Shown: positions 40,503 to 50,155 of the stretch, one piece after another
How the letters are laid out: each line of letters begins with the position of its first letter
Numbering within the stretch: the stretch's first letter is position 1
NCBI GenBank assembly: GCA_934130485.1
Contig: CAKOYE010000003.1
Coordinates: 1-53,497 of the forward strand
Length of the DNA: 53,497 nt
DNA from: an uncultured Bacilli bacterium
GTDB taxonomy: Bacteria > Bacillota_I > Bacilli_A > RF39 > UBA660
Reading direction: 5' to 3'
Notes under the pieces: model-generated
The model's database searches: none
What the model was told of the DNA's origin: nothing
What the model saw: the letters and a program-made list of their open reading frames with translations, nothing else
Program-made: the position numbers and the translations under genes

Positions 40503-41699
40503 CTAAAAATTAAATTTCAAAATACTTGGATTGACAATCATTAAAATTCCTATTAGTAACATAATAATTCCACCTACTAAATGAGCATATTTGTTATACT
40601 TATTTGAAATTCCAGTAATTTTCATTGTTGTCATCGCTATTATAAATACAATTATGTCATCAATTAGGAAAAATATTATATAAATAATATTATAAAATAA
40701 TGTTTGTGCACTTGATAAATCATTCATTGCAAGGATTTGCGCAAATAAAATTGGAAGACCTGCTGAACAAGCAAGTTCAATAATATTTACAGATACAGCC
40801 AATATTATAACTCCACCTAATGCAAGTAAAAAACTATTTTCAGTAACTATTTCCTTTGCTCTAACCATTATTTTTTTCTTTTTAGCATTATTTGTAACAC
40901 TACACCCAACATCTTTTGCTCTAACCTCTTTAATAAAATGATATAAATTGATACTGCCACCTAATAAGGCAACTATAGAAACTAAAATCTCTATTATTTT
41001 AGAAGATGTAAACATTCCAGCAACATTTATCCAAGTCATCATAAACGCAAAATAAACAATAGCAGATGACAGTAGGAACGCAATTCCTAAACACCACATT
41101 CTTTTTCTGTTTTTCATACCTATCATTAAACTAATTAAAAATAATAGCACCCACATAGCACATGGGTTGAATCCATCAACTAAGCCTATAATAATCGAAA
41201 CAAGTGGTAAGGAAATATTCCTAGGGTTAACTTCACCAATAATTGGAACTGTGAATTTGCAACTATTTGGATCAAATTCATCAGTTAAATCTTCTCTAAT
41301 TTCAGATGTTCCCAAATACTCACCTACTAAATCTCTATGAGGTGTATCGCTATAATAATTTATTGCACATCTTATTTTTGTTCCTATATCATCATTATAG
41401 CCAACAAAATAATTTGTACCTATTATTGTAATTGGAACTGCATTAATATCCCATTCTTGTTTCATTAGAAAATTAGAAAGTAATTCCCTATTTGATTCAT
41501 CTTTTTTTACTTCATATTTAATAATTTCCAAATTATCATATTCTTCCTTTAATTGATTTAAATAAACTTTTTCATCAGCACAATGTGGACAATCATAATT
41601 ATAAAACAAATATAATTTTACTTTTTCTTCTGCATTAACACTAGGAAGAAATAAAAAGCAAAATACTAAGGAAAAAATTATTTTTTTTATATACTTCAT
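40503..41699 (-). CDS. Thioredoxin-like/CcdA-like thiol-redox membrane protein
   Basis: A signal peptide (about 1-23, ending VNA) is followed by an extracellular thioredoxin-like domain with the CPHC pair at Cys37/Cys40 and a cis-Pro loop NAVPIT. From about 165, six to eight membrane segments make a CcdA/DsbD-type core with the paired cysteines Cys180 (DGFNPCAMW) and Cys311 (IIELACSAGLP). Such proteins pass electrons from cytoplasmic thioredoxin across the membrane to reduce extracellular disulfides. The length is 398 residues. The start overlaps nothing but lies only two bases from the upstream thioredoxin gene, so both are surely one unit. Confidence 0.85.
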   Translation of the reverse strand: MKYIKKIIFSLVFCFLFLPSVNAEEKVKLYLFYNYDCPHCADEKVYLNQLKEEYDNLEIIKYEVKKDESNRELLSNFLMKQEWDINAVPITIIGTNYFVGYNDDIGTKIRCAINYYSDTPHRDLVGEYLGTSEIREDLTDEFDPNSCKFTVPIIGEVNPRNISLPLVSIIIGLVDGFNPCAMWVLLFLISLMIGMKNRKRMWCLGIAFLLSSAIVYFAFMMTWINVAGMFTSSKIIEILVSIVALLGGSINLYHFIKEVRAKDVGCSVTNNAKKKKIMVRAKEIVTENSFLLALGGVIILAVSVNIIELACSAGLPILFAQILAMNDLSSAQTLFYNIIYIIFFLIDDIIVFIIAMTTMKITGISNKYNKYAHLVGGIIMLLIGILMIVNPSILKFNF

Positions 41700-41701
41700 T
41701 C

Positions 41702-41962
41702 TTATACACCTATATCCTTAAATATTTTATTTAATTCCTTTTTACTTTTTTCACCAATAATTCTTGTTAATTCTTGATTATTATTCATAACAATTACCAC
41801 TGGTAAAATATCACCAATTTTATATTTTGAAACTATTTCTGTATCCATATCATAATCATATTCTTCCATATTAACATTAAGATCTTTTGATAATTCAATA
41901 TATCTAGGATTCATAATTAAACAGCTTGGACACCACACAGAACTTATTTTTATTAATTTCAT
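41702..41962 (-). CDS. Small thioredoxin-like protein
   Basis: An 86-residue thioredoxin-fold protein with the pair Cys11/Cys14 in VWCPSCLIM near the N-terminus and a proline loop DILPVVIVM. Cytoplasmic, no signal. It probably feeds electrons to the CcdA-like protein encoded two bases downstream. TAGGTG precedes the ATG. It follows the cysteine desulfurase gene by twelve bases. Confidence 0.85.
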   Translation of the reverse strand: MKLIKISSVWCPSCLIMNPRYIELSKDLNVNMEEYDYDMDTEIVSKYKIGDILPVVIVMNNNQELTRIIGEKSKKELNKIFKDIGV

Positions 41963-41974
41963 ATAACACCTACT

Positions 41975-43108
41975 TTATTTTAATTTAAGTTTTTTATAAC
42001 AATAATCAAAAACTTTAAAAAATTCCTCAATTTCTGCATTTGTAGTTAAATATGACAAACTAATTCTAATACTTGAATTAGCTCTTGAGTCATCATTTGT
42101 TACTGCATAAACTGCCTTAGATTTTGAATTATTACTTGAACAAGCACTTTGCGTAGATATATATATATCATATTCTTCTAAAGCATGTAACATTGTTTCT
42201 GGTTTAACACCAATAATGCTTAGGTTTAAAATGTGTGGAATACAACAATCATTACTATTAATAAACACATCATCATATTTTTTTAAATATTCTTTTATTT
42301 TTTTATTTAAATCTAGTATTCTAGAGTAATTTTCTGTATTTTTTTGAAATACTAACCTTAAAGCTTTAGAAAAGGACGCAATTAAAGAGGTTGCTGGTGT
42401 ACCACTTCTAAAAATAGTGGTACTCTTTCCTCCATGAATTAATGGTTCTAGGCTAATACCATCTTTTTTTATTAAACATCCAATTCCCTTCAAGCCATAA
42501 ATTTTATGTGCGGAAAAACTTGCCAAATCAACATATTCAAGTTCCGATGCATCATACAATTTTTTACCAATGCTTTGTGTCATATCAGTATGAAAAAAAC
42601 ATTTTGGATATTTTTTTAACATCTTACCAATTGATGAAATTGGTTGTAATAAACCTAGTTCACTATTTACTGCTGAAATAGTCACTAATATAACATTGTC
42701 ATCCATCAGTTCTTCTAATTTTTCAATATCAACTATACCTTTTTCTGAAAGTGGTGCAAAAACAACCTCATATCCTAATTTTTGTAAATACCCAAGTGGT
42801 CCATATACTGATGAATGTTCTAATTCAGTTGTTATAATTTTTTTACCACGATTTTGATATTTAAGCGCTATACCTTTAATAGCCAAATTATTTGATTCAC
42901 TTGAACCACTTGTATAAATAATTTCACTCGTTTTTACTTTTAAGATATCTGCAATCTGTTTAGTAGCACTATCTATTAATTCCTTACTTTTTACCCCTAA
43001 TTTATGTAAAGAATTAGGATTACCAATAAACTCTAGTGAAGCTTTATTAAATGTATCTAAAACATCTTTATCCACTGGAGTTGTTGCCGAATAATCTAAA
43101 TATATCAT
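41975..43108 (-). CDS. Cysteine desulfurase (NifS/IscS-like)
   Basis: PLP-dependent enzyme that removes sulfur from cysteine, leaving a persulfide. The 377-residue protein has MIYLDYSATTPVDKDVLDTF, TSGSSESNNLAIKG, the PLP lysine in FSAHKIYGLKGIG, and the active cysteine in STQSACSSNN. This is the short-loop (class I) NifS/IscS type and not the SufS type. It is first in a three-gene operon with thioredoxin and CcdA-like genes, so it may serve tRNA thiolation, Fe-S or redox sulfur supply. AAGGTGATG precedes the start. Confidence 0.93.
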   Translation of the reverse strand: MIYLDYSATTPVDKDVLDTFNKASLEFIGNPNSLHKLGVKSKELIDSATKQIADILKVKTSEIIYTSGSSESNNLAIKGIALKYQNRGKKIITTELEHSSVYGPLGYLQKLGYEVVFAPLSEKGIVDIEKLEELMDDNVILVTISAVNSELGLLQPISSIGKMLKKYPKCFFHTDMTQSIGKKLYDASELEYVDLASFSAHKIYGLKGIGCLIKKDGISLEPLIHGGKSTTIFRSGTPATSLIASFSKALRLVFQKNTENYSRILDLNKKIKEYLKKYDDVFINSNDCCIPHILNLSIIGVKPETMLHALEEYDIYISTQSACSSNNSKSKAVYAVTNDDSRANSSIRISLSYLTTNAEIEEFFKVFDYCYKKLKLK

Positions 43109-43222
43109 AACATCACCTTACAAAATTATATCATATTTACATTATTTTTGAATATAAAATAATAGTATAATTAAAAATTTAGCATAATTTTTTATATTTT
43201 TTACTTTTTTTCAAAAAAAGTA

Positions 43223-43251
43223 TTGCCAAATCAAAAAAAATAAGTTATACT
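43223..43251 (+). promoter_or_regulatory. tRNA operon promoter
   Basis: TTGCCA (43223-43228), a 17-base spacer and TATACT (43246-43251), 20 bases before tRNA-Ile. Confidence 0.75.
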
Positions 43252-43270
43252 TTAATAGTCATTGATTGAT

Positions 43271-43347
<77 letters not shown>

Positions 43348-43355
43348 TTAATTAT

Positions 43356-43432
43356 GGCCCGTTGGTGAAGTGGCTTAACACACATGCCTTTCACGCATGC
43401 ATTCACGAGTCCGAATCTCGTACGGGTCACCA
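43356..43432 (+). tRNA. tRNA-Glu (anticodon TTC)
   Basis: Begins GGCCCGT, anticodon loop CTTTCAC on a CATGC/GCATG stem, T-loop GAGTCCGAATCTC, encoded CCA at 43430-43432. Only eight bases from tRNA-Ile, so the two are processed from one transcript. Confidence 0.97.
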
Positions 43433-43444
43433 AATAAAATTACT

Positions 43445-43467
43445 ACTTCCTAATGGAAGTTTTTTTA
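43445..43467 (+). terminator. Intrinsic terminator of the tRNA pair
   Basis: ACTTCC/GGAAGT stem, TAAT loop, then seven T. Confidence 0.85.
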
Positions 43468-43534
43468 TATTCTCAGAACAAAAAAACAAATAAGTATATC
43501 ATTACCTATTTGTCAACTTATCTGACTCAAGATA

Positions 43535-44743
43535 CTATTCTTGAGTTTTAAATTTCTTGCTACCTTTTAATCCATTAGCATTATATGTACTTAATACATT
43601 ATTATCAAAACTTGTAATCTTTTTTGAACGTTTCTTATAATCTTTTATTGCCAAATTAATAAGCTCATCTAATAGTTTTGTATAATTCTTAGTCTTTTTA
43701 TCAAACATATAAAAAGCTAAACTTCCAGGAATTATGTTTGGTTCATTAATATAAACTTTATTTTCTTTACTATCAATTAAAAAATCAATACGAGCAACAC
43801 CACTTAAATTAAGTACCCTAAAAGTCCTCTTTGCCAAATTATAAACCTCATTTGTCATTTTTTCATCTAATGAAGAAGGTATTTTAAAATCACCATTATC
43901 CATTGATGATGAATTCTTTACAGAACTAACTTTTTTTCCTCCTGAGCCATTTCCAATATATTTATCATTAAATGTTAAAATTTCATTCTTTAATTTCATC
44001 TCCGCAATAAAACTAGTTTCTTGATATTCATAATTACCTAAAACAGCGCAATTAACCTCTATTAAATTTTTTACAGCTTGTTCAACAATTATTTTATTAT
44101 CATATTTAATAGCTTCATTAATAGCATCATCTAATTCCTGTCTATTTTTTGCAATTTTAATACCTATACTGCTTCCCAAAGTTGCTGGTTTTACAACAAC
44201 TGGATAACCAAATTTTTCAACATTGCTAATAATTTCATCTTTATTTATATAATATTCATTATCATAAAACCATACATAATCAACAATTGGTAATTTTTCT
44301 TCACTAAGAACTTGTTTTTGAACTACTTTATCTTGGCCTAAGGCAGAGCCTAAAACTCTACTTCCAACATAAGGAATACCAACAGTTTCTAAATATCCTG
44401 CAAGAGTACCATCTTCCACATTATTTCCATGAACAATTGGAAATACTAAATCTAATTCTGTAATTGTTCTTTTGAATAATCCTGTTGATTGCAAAATATA
44501 CTTACCATTTTTATTATATAAAACACATTTTTTCGCATAACCTTTTAAATCCTCAAAATTCTTATATAGACTAATATCCATCAATAATTTACCAGTATAC
44601 CAAATTTTATCTTTTGATATATATATTGGAACGATATCGTATTTTTCTTGATCTAGATTTTCCATTGCTTGAACGGCAGTAATAATACTTATTTCATGTT
44701 CTACAGTATTACCACCAAATATAACACCTAATTTTAATTTCAT
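43535..44743 (-). CDS. ddl: D-alanine--D-alanine ligase
   Basis: ATP-grasp enzyme that joins two D-alanines for the peptidoglycan stem. The N-terminal KLGVIFGGNTVEHEISIITA, VFPIVHGNNVEDGTLAGYLE, GSALGQDKVVQKQVL and the C-terminal INEPNIIPGSLAFYMFDKK are Ddl landmarks. At 402 residues it is longer than the usual 310-370, with a basic C-terminal tail (KRSKKITSF, KGSKKFKTQE). Whether it makes D-Ala-D-Ala or D-Ala-D-Lac cannot be told by eye with certainty. GTAGGAG precedes the start. It follows the alpha/beta hydrolase by 10 bases, so they are co-transcribed. Confidence 0.93.
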   Translation of the reverse strand: MKLKLGVIFGGNTVEHEISIITAVQAMENLDQEKYDIVPIYISKDKIWYTGKLLMDISLYKNFEDLKGYAKKCVLYNKNGKYILQSTGLFKRTITELDLVFPIVHGNNVEDGTLAGYLETVGIPYVGSRVLGSALGQDKVVQKQVLSEEKLPIVDYVWFYDNEYYINKDEIISNVEKFGYPVVVKPATLGSSIGIKIAKNRQELDDAINEAIKYDNKIIVEQAVKNLIEVNCAVLGNYEYQETSFIAEMKLKNEILTFNDKYIGNGSGGKKVSSVKNSSSMDNGDFKIPSSLDEKMTNEVYNLAKRTFRVLNLSGVARIDFLIDSKENKVYINEPNIIPGSLAFYMFDKKTKNYTKLLDELINLAIKDYKKRSKKITSFDNNVLSTYNANGLKGSKKFKTQE

Positions 44744-44753
44744 AATAACTCTC

Positions 44754-45485
44754 CTACTTCAAAAAACTTTTTAATACATTAATTGTTTGTCCTAATCTCT
44801 CTAAATATGCATAATGTGTACAGCCTTCATACACAACAACACCAGCATCACTAATCATTTGCTCTAATTCGTAAGCTCTTTTAAGTGGTACGGCAGTATC
44901 AGAATCTCCCCATATTAATAAAGTTGAACACTTAATTTTCTTTACAGCTTCTGTTATATCTAAATTAACAGTCTCAACTAATATTTTTCTCATCATTGGA
45001 CTTGCATTTTTATAATCTGTTGATCCAATATGCCTCTTAAAAATTTCAACCAAAGGTTTTAAAAACTTAATCTTTGCCACACCTTTTAAAAATTTTGTTT
45101 TTAAAGATAATTTTTCTATTTCTGGTTTATATGGACTAGCAAATAAAACTAATTTTTCTACGTCATACATACTTGCAAATGCAAGTGATACTTTTCCACC
45201 AAACGAATGCCCCATCAAAATTGGTCTTTTAATATTTAAACTATCTAATAAACCATGAACACATTCTGCATAATCATATACTGACCAAACATAATCAGGT
45301 TCACTACTTTTTCCAAAACCTGGTAAATCAATAATTACAATATCAAAATCATCCTTTAAATTATCACCGATTGGTTTCATCATTTCAATATTTTGACCCC
45401 AACCATGTAATAAAACAATTGTTTTAGCAGTATTATTTCCATACCTAATATAGTTTAAATTTATATTTTTAACTCTTTGATTCAT
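44754..45485 (-). CDS. Alpha/beta hydrolase
   Basis: The 243-residue protein has the oxyanion region VLLHGWGQNIEMM, the nucleophile elbow MGHSFGGKVSL with Ser, the acid region LLIWGDSDTAVPL and the His near the C-terminus (GCTHYAYLE). The substrate is unknown. The ATG at 45485 is chosen because GAGGTGG lies within the longer frame, five bases upstream. It lies directly before ddl and probably shares its transcript, though no link to cell-wall synthesis is proven. Confidence 0.88.
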   Translation of the reverse strand: MNQRVKNINLNYIRYGNNTAKTIVLLHGWGQNIEMMKPIGDNLKDDFDIVIIDLPGFGKSSEPDYVWSVYDYAECVHGLLDSLNIKRPILMGHSFGGKVSLAFASMYDVEKLVLFASPYKPEIEKLSLKTKFLKGVAKIKFLKPLVEIFKRHIGSTDYKNASPMMRKILVETVNLDITEAVKKIKCSTLLIWGDSDTAVPLKRAYELEQMISDAGVVVYEGCTHYAYLERLGQTINVLKSFLK

Positions 45486-45535
45486 TTTATCCACCTCAAA
45501 CATTATATCAAAATTTGTTAAAATTGTTAAGAAAA

Positions 45536-45559
45536 AAGCACTAATTTTATATAGTACTT
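45536..45559 (-). terminator. Intrinsic terminator after the CPBP gene
   Basis: AAGCACTA/TAGTACTT stem (one wobble), then TTTTTT on the minus strand; it overlaps the stop codon. Confidence 0.6.
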
Positions 45560-46398
45560 AAATCTTTTTTTATTATTTTAGTATTAATTATGTATAAAAT
45601 TGTAAATGACATAAATAATAACACTAAATTTAAAATAAAATTATTCTTATTTATTATCATACAGGTAAAAATATTCATAATATTTGAAGAAATATGCACA
45701 ATAATTGGCGCAATTATATTTTTATATTTTTCATAAAAATATATTAAAATAAAACTTAAGCAAAAAGCATATAAAATTTGGACACCTGTTTGATGAAATA
45801 ATGCGAAAATAATACTAGTTAAAATGATAGATTTCATTGATGTATTAAATTTTTTTGCATCATTATAAATGATACCTCTAAAAAGATATTCCTCTAAAAT
45901 TGGACCTAATATTCCTGTACAAATAATGTATGTAAATATATTAACATTAACACTATCATAAGCATCAGTGAAATGATAAATATTATTTATACTACTCAAA
46001 GTTAAATTATAACTTATGTTTAATGAAACACCAATTAAAATTAAAATAGGTATATTATTAAATGTAATTTTATCATTATAATTATTAGATTTCTTTTTAT
46101 ATATAAGGTAAAAAATAATGAAAAAAATTATAAAAGTAATTACTGTAATAATTATTAAATTTGAGTTAATAAACTTATTTAATTCATTTTGATAATCATT
46201 ACTTTTTATATAATCATTATATATGATAGTATATTCTTCTTTAGATAAATTTTGGTTTGCTAGTTTAATTTCATTATATTTATTAGTATTGAAAATTGCA
46301 TTAAATATTATTATTAATAAAAATTGACCAATTATAAATATAATTGGCCAAATTAATATTTTAATAACATTTTTAATATAATTTAAAATATTAGTCAT
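45547..46398 (-). CDS. CPBP family intramembrane metalloprotease
   Basis: An integral membrane protein of 283 residues with about eight hydrophobic segments. The ABI/CPBP signature is seen: GPILEEYLFRGIIY (Glu-Glu with Arg four residues on) and IFALFHQTG with the metal-binding His, plus a later VHISSN. Family members cleave prenylated or bacteriocin-related peptides, or act in immunity. The ATG at 46398 starts one base after the SPFH stop codon; a TTG earlier overlaps that gene. It is third of the NfeD-SPFH-CPBP unit. Confidence 0.88.
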   Translation of the reverse strand: MTNILNYIKNVIKILIWPIIFIIGQFLLIIIFNAIFNTNKYNEIKLANQNLSKEEYTIIYNDYIKSNDYQNELNKFINSNLIIITVITFIIFFIIFYLIYKKKSNNYNDKITFNNIPILILIGVSLNISYNLTLSSINNIYHFTDAYDSVNVNIFTYIICTGILGPILEEYLFRGIIYNDAKKFNTSMKSIILTSIIFALFHQTGVQILYAFCLSFILIYFYEKYKNIIAPIIVHISSNIMNIFTCMIINKNNFILNLVLLFMSFTILYIINTKIIKKDLSTI

Positions 46399-46399
46399 T

Positions 46400-47287
46400 T
46401 TATTTTTTGTCTTTAAACATTTCACTTAAAGTAGTACCTAAACTAGCAATATTTTGTAATTCAGATGGTACAATTATCTTTGTTGCTTGACCATTGGCTA
46501 CATTTGCTAAAGTTTCAAAACTTTTTAATGCTAAAACTGTTTGATCAGCTTTTGCCTCTTTTAATAATTTAATTCCTTCTGCCTCGGCTGATTTAATTTT
46601 AAGTAAAGCCTCAGCTTCACCTTCTGCTTCTCTAATTTGGGATTCCTTTTTAGCTTCTGCTCTTAAAATAGCACTTTCTTTTTCTCCTTCTGCAATTAGA
46701 ATACTAGATTTCTTTTCACCTTCAGCTTGAAGAATTTTTTCACGTCTTTCACGTTCAGCACGCATTTGTTTTTCCATAGTCTCTTGTATATCTCTAGGTG
46801 GAAGAATATTTTTTACCTCAACACGATTAACCTTAATTCCCCATGGGTCAGTTGCCTCATCCAAAATGGAACGCATGTGAGAATTAATTAAATCTCTTGA
46901 TGTTAATGTTTGATCTAATTCCAAATCTCCAATAATATTTCTTAATGTAGTTGCTGTTAAATTTTCAATTGCATTAATTGGATTTTCAACACCATAAGTA
47001 TATAATTTAGCATCTGTTATTTGAAAATAAACAACAGTATCTATTTGCATAGTAACATTATCTTTGGTAATAACTGGTTGTGGGGCAAAATCCATAACTA
47101 TTTCTTTTAAATTTACCTGATTCGATATTCTATCAACAAAAGGAATTTTAAAATGTAATCCATTTGACCAAGTAGCATAATAAGATCCTATTCTTTCAAT
47201 AACATAAGCTTTTGCTTGTGGCACTATCTTAATACTAGGTATAATTAATACAACTGCAATAACTAATAAAACAATAAAAAATTCCAT
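46400..47287 (-). CDS. SPFH/Band 7 (stomatin-like, QmcA-type) membrane protein
   Basis: A membrane segment (residues 1-24) is followed by a Band 7 domain (KAYVIERIGSYYATWSNGLH, VTMQIDTVVYFQI, LRNIIGDLELDQTLTSRD) and a long coiled coil rich in Ala/Glu/Lys repeats (AEGEKKSSILIAEGEKESAI). Stomatin-like proteins organise membrane microdomains and often partner with NfeD proteases, encoded just upstream (five-base gap). Length 295 residues. Confidence 0.93.
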   Translation of the reverse strand: MEFFIVLLVIAVVLIIPSIKIVPQAKAYVIERIGSYYATWSNGLHFKIPFVDRISNQVNLKEIVMDFAPQPVITKDNVTMQIDTVVYFQITDAKLYTYGVENPINAIENLTATTLRNIIGDLELDQTLTSRDLINSHMRSILDEATDPWGIKVNRVEVKNILPPRDIQETMEKQMRAERERREKILQAEGEKKSSILIAEGEKESAILRAEAKKESQIREAEGEAEALLKIKSAEAEGIKLLKEAKADQTVLALKSFETLANVANGQATKIIVPSELQNIASLGTTLSEMFKDKK

Positions 47288-47291
47288 AAAA

Positions 47292-47714
47292 TCATTCTCC
47301 TATTCTTTCTACTTTTAATTTAACACCGTCAATTTCTATAACTTTGACTACAGAATTGACATCAATTTTTTGGTTGGAATATGCTGACCATCTTTTTCCA
47401 TCGACTTTAACTTCACCAATGACATTCTTATCAATTGCTTCCGTCACTAACGCTTCCATTCCAACCACTCTGTCCAAATTAGTTAGTTCTTTTTTCTTTA
47501 CAAGAAATTTTTGTAAAATCGGTCTTGTTGTTACAAGTAAGATTGTGCCCAAAACTGCAAACACTCCAAATTGAACACTAAAATTCTTTGAAAAAATTGA
47601 AATAATTAGTGCTACAACTCCACTTATTACATACCAGATTGTCGTCAAATTTATAGACATCATTTCAACCAATGTCAGTAAAACAATTATCACTATCCAT
47701 ATAAAAGCATCCAT
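47292..47714 (-). CDS. NfeD family protein
   Basis: The 140-residue short NfeD has three or four membrane segments in the first 75 residues and a C-terminal OB-fold domain with VGMEALVTEAIDKNVIGEV and GKRWSAYSNQKIDVNSVVKV. It pairs with the stomatin-like protein next to it. It lacks the protease domain of long NfeD forms. Confidence 0.9.
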   Translation of the reverse strand: MDAFIWIVIIVLLTLVEMMSINLTTIWYVISGVVALIISIFSKNFSVQFGVFAVLGTILLVTTRPILQKFLVKKKELTNLDRVVGMEALVTEAIDKNVIGEVKVDGKRWSAYSNQKIDVNSVVKVIEIDGVKLKVERIGE

Positions 47715-47767
47715 ATATCATCACCCAATTAAATTATACTATTAATTTTGATAAAAAACAACAAAAA

Positions 47768-47789
47768 AACGTATATTTTTCTATACGTT
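47768..47789 (-). terminator. Intrinsic terminator
   Basis: AACGTATA/TATACGTT stem, six-base loop, T run on the minus strand, after the 161-residue unknown gene. Confidence 0.7.
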
Positions 47790-47797
47790 AAATGAAA

Positions 47798-48283
47798 TTA
47801 AAACTCTTTTATGTCATATTCAAAAACACCATAATTAGAATTATGTAAATAAATTGAATTATATGGTGCATATACTAAAACCTTATCGATATTTATACCA
47901 TCAAAATAAACCAAATTTGCCTCATCAATATAATTATTATTTTTTAAAACGCTTACATATTTATTAGTAAAATTATTAATATTAGCTTTGTTACTATATA
48001 ATGAACTAAAACTATAATAATTAATTTTTTGTTTAATATTTTCATCAAATATTTTATTAATATTTGGATAAATACCCATTATTTTTATATCTGGATCATT
48101 AAAATAATTGTTTAAATTATTTGTATTTAATTGTATTTTTCTTGAAGTAATATAAAAATATTCATTATCATAATTATTCATATAATCAGATTCATTAAAA
48201 GCAAGAGAAGTTTTTTCTATATTATTAGAATAAAATATAAATACTAAAATAAATGTAAAAACTAATAAAAAAATTTTTTTCAT
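47798..48283 (-). CDS. Unknown secreted or membrane-anchored protein
   Basis: The 161-residue protein starts MKKIFLLVFTFILVFIFYSN, a signal peptide or anchor, and continues as an Asn/Tyr-rich extracellular domain with no cysteine. I see no family. AAAGGTG precedes the start. It is a single gene with its own terminator. Confidence 0.6.
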   Translation of the reverse strand: MKKIFLLVFTFILVFIFYSNNIEKTSLAFNESDYMNNYDNEYFYITSRKIQLNTNNLNNYFNDPDIKIMGIYPNINKIFDENIKQKINYYSFSSLYSNKANINNFTNKYVSVLKNNNYIDEANLVYFDGINIDKVLVYAPYNSIYLHNSNYGVFEYDIKEF

Positions 48284-48330
48284 ACAATCACCTTTTTATT
48301 AGCATTACCTAAAATGACAAAATTAAACAA

Positions 48331-48352
48331 AAAAAAGCTAAAATGCTTTTTT
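48331..48352 (-). terminator. Intrinsic terminator
   Basis: AAAAAAGC/GCTTTTTT stem with a six-base loop at the end of the zinc-ribbon protein gene. Confidence 0.65.
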
Positions 48353-49962
48353 TATTTTTCAGTAACAGTTATATCTAAAAATAATTTTAAATCTGATTCT
48401 GTAATTTCTTTGTCTTCTTTTTCATATTCAACTCTATAAACATGTTCATCATCTAATTGATAACATACGTGAGCTTCATATTCTTTTCCATATGCTGTTT
48501 CATAAGATAAAATTTTGTATGCAAATTCTTTACCATTAACAGTAATAGTTTTTTCATCACTTAATGAAACATTTTTATAATTATCACTTTCTTCATAGAA
48601 CTCTTTATCGCTTTCAATATCTTCAAATCTTTCATCTTTTGAATCCCAATAATTTGATATAGTTACACGAAGTTCATCACCTTTGCGATAAATTTTGAAA
48701 TCTTCAGAATTTACACTACTAGCTTCAAAACCAGTTGGCATAGCATATTTTACAACAAATCCATAATCATCAATAGTATAATCTTCAACGTAATCACTAT
48801 CATCATTGTCATCTATATTAGTATCATTACCTAAGCCACCATTTAAATCACTAATGTCAATTTCTTCCGCATTTTTAGCATCATCTGGAATAATAATTGA
48901 AGAAACACTATTTATATCTTTGATTTCAATTGTCATAGATAACTTACTAAATTCCATTTGACCAGATAATAAAGTGTTTAAATATTTAGTCATATCTATA
49001 GTCATTTTAGAAACATAATTTCCTTTTTTATTAACATAAACTCCAATAACAAAACCATCTTTTAAATTTAAACTTTCAATATCACTATCAGTTAAATCAA
49101 AATCTTCATAAATTTCTTTTAATTTTTTTAAATACTCTTCATTAATTGTAATTTCATAATAGTCAGTTTCTGAATCATCACTATTGCCTTTTTTAATAAG
49201 ACCCGCTTCATTTAATTTTTCTTTTAATTTTTTAAATTCTTCATCAGTATTTACATCATTATTTGTTGAATCATTTACAATTTGTTCAAAATCAACATCA
49301 GCTAATGAAATTTTAGTCCAAGAGTTGTCACCATTCATTGCTGCAGGTATTTTTACATATAAATATCCATTATTCTTATCTGAAAAATCAATGTAACCTG
49401 GTATTTCTATACTTACACCTGAGTATGAAATTTTACCATTAAATTTAGCTAGTTTATTAGCAATATCTAAATTTGTTTCTAAATTAATAGATGCATCAAA
49501 CGATTCATCACCACTAGTAGAGGCTTCTCCAGATACTACTAAAGTATAACTCTTCAAATCAGCCATATTTTCAACAGCTTTTTCTAATGAATTAACAGTT
49601 TTTTCATCTTTATTTCCTTTATCCTTATTAAATACAAAGAAGTACAAAGCTGCAGCTACACCTGCTAAAACAACTACGATAGCTAAAATTGCTAAAACAA
49701 CATTAGCTCCTGCACCTTTTTTAATATTTTCTCTTTGAATGTTATTAGTTCCAGTAACTACTTTATTCTCTGGTTCTTTTTCTGGTTCAGTGGAAGCAAC
49801 TACTTCTTCAGAATTTGATTCACTAACAACTTCATCAGATTTTACTTCTTCTGTTTTTTCTTCATTAGTTGTAACATTTTCTTCTTTTTTTATTGGATTA
49901 CCACAATTTGTACAAAATGCATCATCTTTTGATACTTTTTCGCCACAGTTTTCACAAAACAT
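48352..49962 (-). CDS. Zinc-ribbon membrane protein with extracellular lipoprotein-like domain
   Basis: The N-terminal MFCENCGEKVSKDDAFCTNC is a cytoplasmic zinc ribbon, followed by an acidic linker, a membrane segment (about 89-112, VVLAILAIVVVLAGVAAALY), and an extracellular domain of about 400 residues. The latter (LKSYTLVVSGEASTSG, then a TDYYEITINEEYLKKLKEIY) resembles LppX/DUF6612-like folds used for lipid or ligand binding, and the C-terminal 130 residues form another small domain. The function is unknown. Length 536. It is transcribed alone, with TTAGGAGTG before the start. Confidence 0.7.
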   Translation of the reverse strand: MFCENCGEKVSKDDAFCTNCGNPIKKEENVTTNEEKTEEVKSDEVVSESNSEEVVASTEPEKEPENKVVTGTNNIQRENIKKGAGANVVLAILAIVVVLAGVAAALYFFVFNKDKGNKDEKTVNSLEKAVENMADLKSYTLVVSGEASTSGDESFDASINLETNLDIANKLAKFNGKISYSGVSIEIPGYIDFSDKNNGYLYVKIPAAMNGDNSWTKISLADVDFEQIVNDSTNNDVNTDEEFKKLKEKLNEAGLIKKGNSDDSETDYYEITINEEYLKKLKEIYEDFDLTDSDIESLNLKDGFVIGVYVNKKGNYVSKMTIDMTKYLNTLLSGQMEFSKLSMTIEIKDINSVSSIIIPDDAKNAEEIDISDLNGGLGNDTNIDDNDDSDYVEDYTIDDYGFVVKYAMPTGFEASSVNSEDFKIYRKGDELRVTISNYWDSKDERFEDIESDKEFYEESDNYKNVSLSDEKTITVNGKEFAYKILSYETAYGKEYEAHVCYQLDDEHVYRVEYEKEDKEITESDLKLFLDITVTEK

Positions 49963-50155
49963 AATTTCACTCCTAACTTTCTATATAATAATATGATAAC
50001 ATGCAAAACAATATTCAAACCTTCTTGCACTTATTATATTATAACAAAATTTTCATAAAAATCAATATTAAATTTCGTTAAAATATAAAATAAATTACTA
50101 AAATAATTATTTATTTTTTTCAATATTTAATGTATAATTGATAATAGGTGGTAGT

